A DNA stretch of 64,000 bases from Clostridiaceae bacterium (lineage in GTDB: Bacteria; Bacillota; Clostridia; Lachnospirales; Lachnospiraceae): positions 62,001 through 126,000 of the forward strand of contig CAJTGE010000009.1 in assembly GCA_910575795.1 (NCBI GenBank). Direction: 5' to 3'. A model generated the notes under the pieces. The model had not been told where the DNA came from and searched no databases. It saw nothing but the letters and a program-made list of their open reading frames with translations. How positions within the stretch are numbered: the first letter of the stretch is position 1; every line of letters begins with the position of its first letter. The position numbers and the translations under genes are program-made. This document shows, in pieces, positions 7,678 through 16,444 of the stretch.

Positions 7678-9258
7678 ATGATGGAGCAATTACAATTAAC
7701 GAATGAGAACATCGCCGCTGCGGCCGCCGCGGCGGAGGTATTTCTCAGGGAGGCAGGCGCAGCCTCCACGGACATTCTGCGCGTGAAACTGGCGGTGGAG
7801 GAGACGCTTTTAAAGTACCGGGAGGCATTTGGCAGCGGGGCAGTATTTTGGCAGCGGTGTACAAAGCGCATGAACCGTTTGCGCGTGGAGGTGTCGGTTC
7901 CGGGCATGAGCCTGGATATATTCAGCACAGGCGGGGAAATGGACAGCGAGATCCTGCGGGGAATCCTGTCCGGCATGGGGGCGGCCCCTGCCTGGCAGTA
8001 TAAGAACGGGGTAAACCTCGTTGTATATACGCCTAAGAAAAAGAAACGTTTCCAGATGGGCCCGACGCTGACGGCGATTGCGCTGGGAGCGATTGGCGGC
8101 GGGCTTTGCCGGATTTCACCGGCAGGCGTCAGGGATTTTCTATCCGGACAATTGTTCGGACCTGTTTTTAACACCTGTATGGGATTTTTGTCAGCCGTTG
8201 CGGGACCGATGATTTTTCTCTCCGTGCTGTGCGGCATCTACGGCATGGGGGATATCGTTACGCTTGGCAGGATCGGCAAGCGGATCATTCTGCGCTTTCT
8301 GTCTGTCTCGTTTCTGGCGTCAGCCGTTGTCCTGGCGCTGATTCTGCCGTTTTTTACAGTCACATCAGGCCGGGGCAGTTCGCTTGACATATCGGCGCTT
8401 CTTCAGATGGCGCTTGATATTATCCCGGATAATTTTTTGACGCCCTTTACGGAAGGAAACCCGATGCAGATCGTCTTTCTCGGCGCGCTGATTGGTCTGG
8501 CCCTTTTGGTTCTGGGAAACAGGGCGGATACGGCGGCGGCCGTTGCCGGGCAGGCGAACGCAGTCATACAGTTGATCATGGAAGGCGTCGGCTTTTTTGT
8601 GCCGTTTTTTATATTCTGCAGTATCTTTCAGATGATGGAAAGCGGCGGTATTTTCATGATTGCCCGCTCCTATAAGTGGCTGTTTCTGATGCTTTTGGGG
8701 GATATTGTGATTTCCGCATTCTATTTTATTCTGATCTGTGTGAGAAAACGGGTGCGGCCTGCAGTGCTGTTTCGGAAGATGTTTCCGGTTTTTCTGATCG
8801 GCTTAACGACCGGGTCGTCCTCAGCGGCCCTTTCGCTGAACATGGAGTGCTGCGAAAAGGAGCTGGGGATTGATAAGGGGATCATAAGCTTTGGAATTCC
8901 GCTCGGGCAGATCGTGTTTATGCCGGGAGTCGCGGTGCTGTTCCTGACCGCGGGGCTGTGTATGGCGGAGATGCACGGCGTGCCGGTTTCCGCGCCGCTT
9001 CTGGCGGCGGATCTGCTGATATCCGTAGTGCTTTCCATCGCCGCGCCGCCGATCACAGGAGGGGCGCTGACCTGCTATACGATCCTGTTTCTCCAGCTCG
9101 GGATCCCGTCCGGGGCGGCGGCGCTGGCGCTGGCTCTCAACGTGATTCTGGAGTTTGCGGCTACGGCGGTGAATTTGTTCTGCCTGCAGGCGGAGCTGAT
9201 TGAATCGTCGGGATCGCTGGGGATGCTGAATCTGGACAGGCTGCGGGGGCAGTCCTGA
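7678..9258 (+). CDS. Dicarboxylate/amino acid:cation symporter with N-terminal pseudo-HATPase domain
   Basis: A 526-residue fusion. Residues ~1-120 resemble an RsbW/SpoIIAB-like ATPase: a helix LRVKLAVEETLLKY at the N-box position and a closing strand NGVNLVVYTP, but the N-box Asn is replaced and no DxG box is seen. Residues ~125-526 form the sodium:dicarboxylate symporter fold, with repeated membrane helices, the serine-rich hairpin TGSSSAALSL and the downstream PLGQIVFMPG segment that corresponds to the family's substrate/Na site. Usual family members are 400-440 residues and lack the front domain. It heads a cluster in which ABC and MATE transporters carry similar domains at the C-terminus. 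It probably imports an acidic amino acid or C4-dicarboxylate; the front domain probably binds a STAS partner. Confidence 0.8.
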   Translation: MMEQLQLTNENIAAAAAAAEVFLREAGAASTDILRVKLAVEETLLKYREAFGSGAVFWQRCTKRMNRLRVEVSVPGMSLDIFSTGGEMDSEILRGILSGMGAAPAWQYKNGVNLVVYTPKKKKRFQMGPTLTAIALGAIGGGLCRISPAGVRDFLSGQLFGPVFNTCMGFLSAVAGPMIFLSVLCGIYGMGDIVTLGRIGKRIILRFLSVSFLASAVVLALILPFFTVTSGRGSSLDISALLQMALDIIPDNFLTPFTEGNPMQIVFLGALIGLALLVLGNRADTAAAVAGQANAVIQLIMEGVGFFVPFFIFCSIFQMMESGGIFMIARSYKWLFLMLLGDIVISAFYFILICVRKRVRPAVLFRKMFPVFLIGLTTGSSSAALSLNMECCEKELGIDKGIISFGIPLGQIVFMPGVAVLFLTAGLCMAEMHGVPVSAPLLAADLLISVVLSIAAPPITGGALTCYTILFLQLGIPSGAAALALALNVILEFAATAVNLFCLQAELIESSGSLGMLNLDRLRGQS

Positions 9259-9309
9259 AGCGGCTGTGAGAAGGACGCTATGAGCAGACTTAAAAAGGAG
9301 AATTGAATA

Positions 9310-9816
9310 ATGGATGACTGGAGTGTGGACTCAAGGAAGAAGTGGAAGCTTAAGACCTTTCAGGAGGATGAGGTGATCCTCCGGGAGGGGGAGGTGTGCG
9401 GGGAGATGTATAAGATTATCTCCGGTTCTGTGGCAGTTTACAACCGGTATGGGGAGAGGGACGAACATCTGATTGGGATTTATTCAAAGGGGCGGTGCTT
9501 TGGGGAGCTGAATGTGCTGTCAGATCTGCCGGGGGTGTATACAGTGGTGGCGTATAATGAGGTGCTTGTGATGCGCATCACAAAAGACGCGCTGGAGGAG
9601 TTTATCAGGACGAACCCCAGAAATGTAGTGGATATGATGCAGAATATGGCGCATACGATTCGGGTGATGCAGAGAAATATCAGTTTTCTGCTGGATGATT
9701 TCTCCGGGAAAATGGATGATGATTTGAAGAGAAGCGAAGAGATCCGGCAGAAGATCATGCAGTATGGGATGATGTACGGCGGGACGGATGCGTACCGGTA
9801 TATGAGTCAGGGATAA
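9310..9816 (+). CDS. Cyclic nucleotide-binding domain protein without DNA-binding domain
   Basis: A 168-residue cytosolic protein consisting of one Crp-type cNMP-binding beta-roll (DEVILREGEVCGEMYKIISG, then GRCFGELNVLSDLPGVYTVV, the phosphate-binding-cassette region) plus a C-terminal helix. No helix-turn-helix follows, so it is not a Crp/Fnr transcription factor. The usual Arg of the phosphate-binding cassette is not obvious (SDLPGVYTV where cAMP binders have RxAT/S), so ligand binding may be lost or changed. AAAAAGGAG precedes the start. It lies 51 bases after the symporter and likely acts as a regulatory subunit in the cluster. Confidence 0.75.
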   Translation: MDDWSVDSRKKWKLKTFQEDEVILREGEVCGEMYKIISGSVAVYNRYGERDEHLIGIYSKGRCFGELNVLSDLPGVYTVVAYNEVLVMRITKDALEEFIRTNPRNVVDMMQNMAHTIRVMQRNISFLLDDFSGKMDDDLKRSEEIRQKIMQYGMMYGGTDAYRYMSQG

Positions 9817-9875
9817 CGCGCTGCGGTAAGATATAAAGAGCGGGACGGATAAACGGACAGAATTGAGAGGGTTCA

Positions 9876-11507
9876 ATGAAAGAGAGCGGAAAACGGGCGC
9901 GGCGGGCATTTGGAACAGCGGGATGCGGGCATGCGCGCCGCGCTGTTCTGGCGGCGCTGCTGCTTTTCGCCTGCCTTTGGGGCGGATTTGCCGCGCATGC
10001 AGCGGAGGCAGGGGGAGAAGACAGGGAAAAGAAAACGGCGGACGTAAGCGCTGCTAAGGAGGACGCCGGCCTTGCCGGTATGAAAGGAAAGACGTTTGCC
10101 GTGGCGGACGGCGCGGTCTTTGACCAGCTTGTGAGCGCGGCGATCGGGGATGCTCAGTTTTTATATTACAGCAATGTCGCGGATGAGGTGATGGCGCTGG
10201 AAAACGGCAAAGTGGATGCAATCGCGCTGGACGAACCGGTGGCAAGGCTTTTGGCCGCGCAGAATCCCCGGGTCCGGATCATGGAGGGGTATGTCTATGC
10301 AGACGACGCCTACGGTCTGGGTCTTGCAAAGGACAGCCGCTTTACGGAGCAGGTAAATGAGATTATCCGGAGATTCAGAGAGGACGGGACGCTTGAGGAT
10401 ATGGCCCGGCGATGGTTTTCGGGGGATGAGGCGCAGATGGCGATACCAGAGGATCTGCGGGCGGACGGAAATAACGGCGTGCTGCGCTATGTGCACGGCG
10501 TGACCACAAAGCCGATGTGTTATTCAACAGAGAGCGGCGCGGGCACGGGGTACGAGGTGGAGCTCGTGCAGCGTATTGCCTGTGAGCTGGATATGGAGCT
10601 TTCGCTTGTGCAGGCCGATTTATCTGCGCTGATTCCCATGCTTGTCTCCGGGAAAGCGGATATTGTGAGCAATTGTATGAGCATCACAGAGGAACGGAAA
10701 AAAAGCATCGATATGTCGGAGAGCTATTACACGGGCGGCGTTGTGCTGGTTGTTTTAAACAAGGACGGCGGAAACGGCGCCGCGGGGGAGAAGAAAGGCT
10801 TTGTGGGCGCCTTAAAGGACAGCTTTTATAATAATTTCGTCAAAGAGATGCGCTGGAAGCTTCTGGCAGGCGGCCTGGGGGTGACGCTTGTGATCTCTGC
10901 GTGCGCAGGCTGCATCGGCATGGCGCTCGGGTTCGGGCTTTGTATGATACGGCGCTCCGGCCCGCTGTTTTTTAGAAGAGCGGCGGCGGCTTTTGTGCGG
11001 GCCATACAGGGAACGCCTGTGCTGGTGCTGTTAATGCTGATCTATTACGTTGTCTTTGGCGGGGTGGACATTCCTTCGATGGCGGCGGCAATCATCGGAT
11101 TTTCCATCAATTTCGCGGTCTATGTGTCAGAAATGATGAAAACCGGGATCGAGTCCGTGGATCCGGGACAGACCGAGGCGGCGCTGGCGCTTGGCTATAC
11201 GGGAAAGCAGGCGTTTATGAAGATCGTAATGCCGCAGGCCGCCAGGCATTTCCTTCCGGTCGTTAAGGGGGAATTTATTTCCATGGTGAAGATGACGTCT
11301 GTGGTGGGCTACATTGCCATACAGGATCTGACCAAGGCGTCGGATATCATCCGGAGCCGGACCTATGAGGCGTTTTTCCCGCTGATCGTCACAGCCGTGC
11401 TGTATTTTCTGGCGTCATGGCTTGCAGCCTCCCTGATCGGCCGCGTGGAAATTTCACTGGATCCGAAGCGGCGCAGAGAGATTTTAAAGGGGGTGAACAC
11501 GCATTGA
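9876..11507 (+). CDS. Amino-acid ABC transporter: binding protein fused to permease
   Basis: A 543-residue membrane protein. An N-terminal signal segment ([20 protein letters not shown]) leads into a region of ~260 residues that is two incomplete or fused type-II solute-binding parts: residues ~60-190 (GKTFAVADG ... [14 protein letters not shown]) and ~200-300 ([40 protein letters not shown]). Residues ~325-530 are a HisM/GlnP-type permease with the EAA loop [21 protein letters not shown]. Binding domain-permease fusions are known in Firmicutes polar amino-acid transporters. The ATPase gene follows with a 4-base overlap. The substrate is likely a polar amino acid. Confidence 0.85.
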   Translation: MKESGKRARRAFGTAGCGHARRAVLAALLLFACLWGGFAAHAAEAGGEDREKKTADVSAAKEDAGLAGMKGKTFAVADGAVFDQLVSAAIGDAQFLYYSNVADEVMALENGKVDAIALDEPVARLLAAQNPRVRIMEGYVYADDAYGLGLAKDSRFTEQVNEIIRRFREDGTLEDMARRWFSGDEAQMAIPEDLRADGNNGVLRYVHGVTTKPMCYSTESGAGTGYEVELVQRIACELDMELSLVQADLSALIPMLVSGKADIVSNCMSITEERKKSIDMSESYYTGGVVLVVLNKDGGNGAAGEKKGFVGALKDSFYNNFVKEMRWKLLAGGLGVTLVISACAGCIGMALGFGLCMIRRSGPLFFRRAAAAFVRAIQGTPVLVLLMLIYYVVFGGVDIPSMAAAIIGFSINFAVYVSEMMKTGIESVDPGQTEAALALGYTGKQAFMKIVMPQAARHFLPVVKGEFISMVKMTSVVGYIAIQDLTKASDIIRSRTYEAFFPLIVTAVLYFLASWLAASLIGRVEISLDPKRRREILKGVNTH

Positions 11508-12577
11508 TCCATATCAGAAACTTGAGAAAAGAATACCCCGGCGCGACGCCGCTTAAGGATGTCAATGCGGATATTCATAAAGGGGACGTGATTTCCATCA
11601 TCGGGCCCTCAGGCACGGGAAAGAGCACGCTGCTGCGCTGCTTAAACCGTCTGGAAACGCCCACCTCGGGAACGGTTCTCGTGGGCGGGAAAGATATTTT
11701 AGAAAGGAATGCGGATCTGCCGGCCCTGCGGCGCAGGATGGGTATGGTGTTTCAGAATTTCCACCTGTTCGCGCATCTGAGCGTGATCGAAAATCTCATG
11801 TGCGCTCCCATGGAGCTTTTGGGCAGGCCGAAGCAGGAGGCATACGATCGCGGGATGGAGCTTCTTCACATGGTGGGCCTGGCCGGAAAGGCGCTTTCGT
11901 ATCCGGACGAGCTGTCCGGAGGGCAGAAGCAGCGGGTTGCCATCGCGAGAACACTCGCCATGGATCCGGAGATCGTACTGTTCGACGAGCCCACGAGCGC
12001 GCTCGATCCCACGATGGTGGGAGAGGTTCTTTCCGTGATGCGGCGTCTGGCCGGAGAGGGCTTAACGATGCTGATCGTTACGCATGAGATGAAATTTGCG
12101 AGAGAAGTGTCCACACGCGTATTCTATATGGATCAGGGCGAGATCTACGAGCAGGGGACGCCGGAGCAGATTTTCGGGCATCCCTCCAAGAAGCTGACGC
12201 GGATGTTTATCCGCCAGCTAAAGGAGCTGAAGGCGGATATTACGCCCGGAACGTTTGATTTCCCGGGCTTTATGACACAGATAGAGGAATTCGGAAGAAA
12301 GCGTCAGCTCTCCCAGCGCCAGATCTATGCGGCGCAGCTTGCGGCCGAAGAAGTATTGCTGCAAAAGCTTCTGCCTGCAGCGCCCCCTGATATGAGCTTT
12401 GCGCTGGAGTACAGCGAGCGGGAGGGCCAGGCAGTTATCCGCATTATATATGGAGGCGCCCTGTTCCACCCCTTTAAGGATCCGGAGGATCTGTCGGCCC
12501 GGATACTGAAGGCGGTCGCAAAGGAACTGCAACACAGCTATCAGGATGGTGAAAACCATCTGATAATAAAATTATAA
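11504..12577 (+). CDS. Amino-acid ABC transporter ATPase with C-terminal pseudo-HATPase domain
   Basis: A 357-residue fusion. Residues ~1-240 are a GlnQ-type ATPase with Walker [11 protein letters not shown]-loop VFQNFHLF, signature [12 protein letters not shown], Walker [14 protein letters not shown] and switch His VTHEM. Residues ~246-357 are an added domain: N-box-like [14 protein letters not shown], strand [15 protein letters not shown] where true ATPases have DNG, and the last strand NHLIIKL. The TTG start at 11504 overlaps the previous stop (TTGA) and has AAAGGGGG upstream; longer starts would run inside the permease gene. GlnQ proteins are normally ~240 residues, so the extension is a distinct regulatory module matching those on the symporter and MATE proteins. 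Confidence 0.85.
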   Translation: MIHIRNLRKEYPGATPLKDVNADIHKGDVISIIGPSGTGKSTLLRCLNRLETPTSGTVLVGGKDILERNADLPALRRRMGMVFQNFHLFAHLSVIENLMCAPMELLGRPKQEAYDRGMELLHMVGLAGKALSYPDELSGGQKQRVAIARTLAMDPEIVLFDEPTSALDPTMVGEVLSVMRRLAGEGLTMLIVTHEMKFAREVSTRVFYMDQGEIYEQGTPEQIFGHPSKKLTRMFIRQLKELKADITPGTFDFPGFMTQIEEFGRKRQLSQRQIYAAQLAAEEVLLQKLLPAAPPDMSFALEYSEREGQAVIRIIYGGALFHPFKDPEDLSARILKAVAKELQHSYQDGENHLIIKL

Positions 12578-12595
12578 GGAAATGAGGTAGATGGT

Positions 12596-12895
12596 ATGAA
12601 CATGAAACAAACGGTAAACGGAAATGAGCTGTGCATTGCCCTGGAGGGCAGGCTGGACACAACGACAGCGCCGGAGCTGGAGAAGGCTTTAAAGGCCGGG
12701 CTGGACGGCGTGAAGGAGCTGGTCTTTGACATGACCGCCCTGGATTATCTCTCATCCGCCGGGCTGCGCGTGCTTTTGGGAGCGCAGAAGAGCATGAATA
12801 AGCAGGGAAGCATGAAGGTGGTTCATGTGAATGAAACGATTATGGAGATCTTTGAGGTGACCGGTTTCGCGGATATTCTTACCATAGAAAAATGA
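12596..12895 (+). CDS. STAS-domain anti-sigma factor antagonist (RsbV/SpoIIAA-like)
   Basis: A 99-residue single STAS domain. The phosphorylatable Ser lies in DYLSSAGLRVLL near residue 57, and the front shows the usual EGRLDTTTAPELE. Such proteins bind RsbW-like kinases when unphosphorylated and are reset by PP2C phosphatases, both of which are encoded 3.5-5 kb downstream in the same cluster. No sigma factor gene is seen, so its partners are probably the RsbW-like domains fused to the three neighbouring transporters. AAGGAAATGAGGTAG precedes the start; it overlaps the MATE gene by 4 bases, implying coupled translation. Confidence 0.9.
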   Translation: MNMKQTVNGNELCIALEGRLDTTTAPELEKALKAGLDGVKELVFDMTALDYLSSAGLRVLLGAQKSMNKQGSMKVVHVNETIMEIFEVTGFADILTIEK

Positions 12896-14646
12896 GTAAA
12901 CCGGTAACCTCCTCCGTCTCTCTGGAGCAGAACGAAAAATTTTTAAAAAAAGCTTACGGAAAAGCCCTGATCCCCTGCATGCTGTCCATTTTAAGCGGCA
13001 ATATCAATATTCTGGCGGACGGCATTCTGGTAGGGCAGCGGCTGGGCACAGACGCTCTGGCCGCGATCAATTTCAGCCTTCCCGTGTATCTTGTGCTCTG
13101 CATCGCGGGTTCTTTTATCGTCTCGGGAACCGCGATCTGCGCGTCGGAGGCCATTGGGAATAACCAGGCGGAGAGGGCGCAGGCCCTGTACCGGGCTGCT
13201 GTGTTCTGGTGCGCCGTTTCATCCGCGGCGATTACAGCGGCAGGGCTGTTTTTTCTAAAGCCTCTGACCGGGCTGCTGTGCGGGGAGGAGGCTGTGGCAG
13301 GTCTGACAGCACACTATGTGGGCGTGACTCTGGCAGGGGCGCTGCCTAAAATCATGATTTATATTCCGTTCTGGTACCTGAGGCTGGACGGCAAAAACGG
13401 GCGCGTAACGGCGATGATGGTTCTGATGGGCGCGGGAAATGTGCTGTTGGATCTGCTGTTTCTGTATGTGTTCGATATGGGGGTCTTCGGGGCCGCCCTG
13501 GCGAGCGTCCTGGCAACCGCCGCGGCCTGCGCGCTGGGCTTTTTAAGCCTTTGCGATGCGAAAAGCAGCTTTCCGTTCGGTTTTGGCATTTCCGGCGGGG
13601 GAGTTCCCTTTGCGCGCATCGCAGAGGCGGGCAGCCCGTCGGCGTTAAATAACGTATTCCAGACCCTGCGCGTGGCGGCTGTCAACGCGCTGCTTCTCAG
13701 GCACGGAGGGAGCGCCCTGGTGGCGGCGTTTACGGCGGTGAGCTGTATCGGCGCGTTTGAGGAGAGCGTGACCGGCGGCGTGCCGCAGGCGGCGTCCGCC
13801 ATGCTCGGCATTTACAGCGGGGAGCACGATAACCGGAGCGCCCGGCTGCTGCTTATCAGGGAGGTCAAGAGCGGGATTTTCTGGTGCCTTGTGTTTTGCG
13901 CGGTGATCCTTGCCGGAGCGGAGACGGTTTCTTCTCTGTACGGCCTTTCCGTATCTCTGCTCCCTGCTTTTGCCTGTATGGCGCTTGGCATGATTCCGGC
14001 GCTTCTCAACAGTATTTTGTCAGGGTATTACAATGTCGCGGGCCGGACGATGTGGTCTAACGCCGTCATTTTGCTGCGCGTGTTCCTTGCGCCGTGCGTG
14101 AGCCTGGTTCTGCTGTTTCGCGCCGGGCAGAGCCCGTGGTGGTTTTTATGCTCCGGCGAGCTTCTGACGCTGTTTCTGTGGGCGGCGGCGACAGGGGTTT
14201 ACCATCGCCTGCGCCCGGAATATTCCCGTTTTCTCCTGATGGATCATGCGCTGGAAAAGGCGGGAAGAGTGATCAATTTTTCTGTTAAGGGAGAGGCGGA
14301 GGATATCTGTGACGCCAGCGGCAAGATCACGGTTTTCTGCGAGGAAAACGGGATGGTTCCCGGACAGGTCATGCGCGTGAGCCTGGCAATGGAGGAGCTG
14401 ATGACCCTGATCACGTCCGTGAACCAGGAACGCGTGGAATTTGACTTAAGGGTCTATTCCCTGGAGGGCGTGATTGGGATCCGCATCCGCTACAGCGGCA
14501 TGGAATTTAACCCGCTCAGCAAAACAGCGGGGGGAGAAGCGCCGGAGGACGACATGTATATGGGCGTCCGGATGATCGAGGATCTGGTGGAGACAACGGT
14601 GTACCAACGGACCTTTGGCATGAATACCATTCAGATTTACATATGA
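12892..14646 (+). CDS. MATE-family transporter with C-terminal pseudo-HATPase domain
   Basis: A 584-residue protein. Residues ~10-445 contain about twelve membrane helices of a MATE/MOP-type exporter (ILSGNINILADGILVGQRLG; second half SGYYNVAGRTMWSNAVI). The last ~130 residues are soluble and RsbW-like: VMRVSLAMEELMTLITSV at the N-box position, IRIRYSGMEFNPLSK at the DxG position (Asp replaced by Tyr), YMGVRMIEDLVE as the second glycine box remnant and the final strand MNTIQIYI. Ordinary MATE proteins stop near residue 450. It overlaps the STAS gene (ATGA). The exported substrate is unknown. Confidence 0.85.
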   Translation: MSKPVTSSVSLEQNEKFLKKAYGKALIPCMLSILSGNINILADGILVGQRLGTDALAAINFSLPVYLVLCIAGSFIVSGTAICASEAIGNNQAERAQALYRAAVFWCAVSSAAITAAGLFFLKPLTGLLCGEEAVAGLTAHYVGVTLAGALPKIMIYIPFWYLRLDGKNGRVTAMMVLMGAGNVLLDLLFLYVFDMGVFGAALASVLATAAACALGFLSLCDAKSSFPFGFGISGGGVPFARIAEAGSPSALNNVFQTLRVAAVNALLLRHGGSALVAAFTAVSCIGAFEESVTGGVPQAASAMLGIYSGEHDNRSARLLLIREVKSGIFWCLVFCAVILAGAETVSSLYGLSVSLLPAFACMALGMIPALLNSILSGYYNVAGRTMWSNAVILLRVFLAPCVSLVLLFRAGQSPWWFLCSGELLTLFLWAAATGVYHRLRPEYSRFLLMDHALEKAGRVINFSVKGEAEDICDASGKITVFCEENGMVPGQVMRVSLAMEELMTLITSVNQERVEFDLRVYSLEGVIGIRIRYSGMEFNPLSKTAGGEAPEDDMYMGVRMIEDLVETTVYQRTFGMNTIQIYI

Positions 14647-14689
14647 CGGCGGATATGGCGGACGATGCGGCAAAGGAACGGAGGAAGCG

Positions 14690-16360
14690 ATGAAAACCAA
14701 TTACGCAAAGCTGGGACAGGAGGCCATGGCGCGCCTGGAGGCTTCATGCAGCCGGGCGGCGTTTGTACAGCAGGCGCTGCTGGAGGGCCTGCTGCGCCGT
14801 AACCGCGATACCGTGTACGGCAGGAAATACGGATTTAACTCCATCCGGAGCGCAGAGGAGTACCAGAGGCGGGTTCCGGTTTCTTCTTACAGGGATTATG
14901 AGGCGTACATTCTGCGCATGATTGACGGGGAGGAACGGGTTCTGACAGCGGAGAGGGCGGCCTATTACTGCATCAGCTCCGGGACGACGGGGGAGGCGAA
15001 GTATGTGCCGCTTACGGAAACGGATCTGAATATCCAGTGTATTTACGCCTACAGCGCCGTGTTCGGGATGGTTCGGGAGTATTACAAAGATTGGCCGGAG
15101 GACGATATTTTTGGGAAAATATTTCAGATCGGTGAATTTGCCCGCACCTGCATGAAAGACGGGACGATGAACGGTATCCGCTCGGGCTGTATTTATCAGT
15201 GGATGGACCGGGACGGGGGATTTGACGCGTCGGATTACTGCGCGCCCAAAGAGGTTCTGTTTCCGGACGAGCTGGAGGATCTGCTCTATGTGAAGGCGCG
15301 GTTTGCCCTTGCGGAGCGCGGGCTGCGCGCCATACACGGCGTGTTTGTCAACCGGGTGGCGGGCGCGATGGACTATATCCGGCGCAACTGGGATACGCTT
15401 TTGCGCGATATGGAGACCGGGGGCGTCGATGCGGGGATTCCTCTGAGCGGCAGATGGAGGGATTTTGTTAAAAAAAGCCTTCCGCCGGATCCGCAGCGGG
15501 CGCGGGAGCTTGGCCGCTGTTCAGGAGAGGATCTCCGGAGGGGGATGATACAGAAAATATGGCCGGATGTCCGCTATGTGCTGGCCATCGGCGGCAAAAC
15601 CTTTCCCTGGTTTACGGAGCGCATGAGGGAGTACGCCGGGAATATACCCATCCATTCCTACGCGTATGCGGCCTCGGAGGGAATCTTCGGCCTGGCGGAG
15701 CGGATGGACGGGACGGATGCTTACATCCTGCTTCCGGAGACAGGCTTTTTTGAATTTCTGCCTCTGGAAAGGGAGGCGGGGGGAAACCGGCGTCCGCTTT
15801 TTATGTGGGAGCTTCGCAAAGGAATGCGGTACGAACTGCTGTTTACCAGCCATTCCGGCTTATACCGGTATGAGATGGGGGATGTAATCGAGGTCTCGGG
15901 CTTTCATGGACAGGCCCCGGTTGTGCGGTTTTGCTACCGGAAGCACCAGATCGTAAACATCGCAGGGGAGAAATGCAATCAGGAGCAGTTGGAGGCGGCC
16001 GTAGAGGAATTTGCCCGCGGGGCGGGCCTGCGGATCGCGGGGTATTCCGTTCAGGAGGATCTGTCCGGCGCGCTGCCGCGGTATCTGTTTTACATCGAAT
16101 ACGAGGGCGCGCTGGCCGCGGGAGCCGAAGAGCGGCTGGATTCCTGCCTGTGCCGGGCAAATTTCGAGTATAAAGGCTGCAGGCTCATGCATGAGATTGG
16201 CCGGCCGCGCATTTCCCGTCTCTGCGCGGGGAGTTTCAGGCGCTACGAGGCCCGTCTGGCCGCGGGCGGGAGCATGATGGGGCAGCACAAGGGGATCCGG
16301 ATCCTGGACACAGAGGAAAAAAAGCAGTTTTTTGCATCGCAGCAGGCGGCCGCCCTTTAG
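14690..16360 (+). CDS. GH3 auxin-responsive-promoter family acyl-amido synthetase
   Basis: A 556-residue cytosolic enzyme of the ANL adenylation superfamily, GH3 branch. It shows the ATP-binding motif SSGTTGEAKYVPLT near residue 100, a second motif YAYAASEGIFG near residue 325 and YRYEMGDVIEVSGFHG near 393, plus the C-terminal lid (NIAGEKCNQEQLEAAVEEF). In plants GH3 enzymes join amino acids to jasmonate or auxin through an acyl-adenylate; bacterial members mostly lack known substrates. GGAGG precedes the ATG. Being inside a cluster of amino-acid transport and partner-switching genes, it may make or consume an amino-acid conjugate moved by the MATE or ABC proteins; that is inference. Confidence 0.85.
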   Translation: MKTNYAKLGQEAMARLEASCSRAAFVQQALLEGLLRRNRDTVYGRKYGFNSIRSAEEYQRRVPVSSYRDYEAYILRMIDGEERVLTAERAAYYCISSGTTGEAKYVPLTETDLNIQCIYAYSAVFGMVREYYKDWPEDDIFGKIFQIGEFARTCMKDGTMNGIRSGCIYQWMDRDGGFDASDYCAPKEVLFPDELEDLLYVKARFALAERGLRAIHGVFVNRVAGAMDYIRRNWDTLLRDMETGGVDAGIPLSGRWRDFVKKSLPPDPQRARELGRCSGEDLRRGMIQKIWPDVRYVLAIGGKTFPWFTERMREYAGNIPIHSYAYAASEGIFGLAERMDGTDAYILLPETGFFEFLPLEREAGGNRRPLFMWELRKGMRYELLFTSHSGLYRYEMGDVIEVSGFHGQAPVVRFCYRKHQIVNIAGEKCNQEQLEAAVEEFARGAGLRIAGYSVQEDLSGALPRYLFYIEYEGALAAGAEERLDSCLCRANFEYKGCRLMHEIGRPRISRLCAGSFRRYEARLAAGGSMMGQHKGIRILDTEEKKQFFASQQAAAL

Positions 16361-16366
16361 ATATTA

Positions 16367-16407
16367 TGTACTCTCGGAATCCCGCTGCGCCTGATTTCGA
16401 GAGTACA
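16367..16407 (+). repeat. Palindromic hairpin between GH3 and phosphatase genes
   Basis: TGTACTCTCG...CGAGAGTACA forms a 10-bp stem with further AATC/GATT pairing. The central TGCGCCTGATTT also occurs inside the foldback element at 22856-23017, linking the two. It might lower read-through to the phosphatase, although no T-run follows. Confidence 0.6.
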
Positions 16408-16444
16408 TTATTGGAAATACAGGCAATAGAAAGGAACGTCAGGC

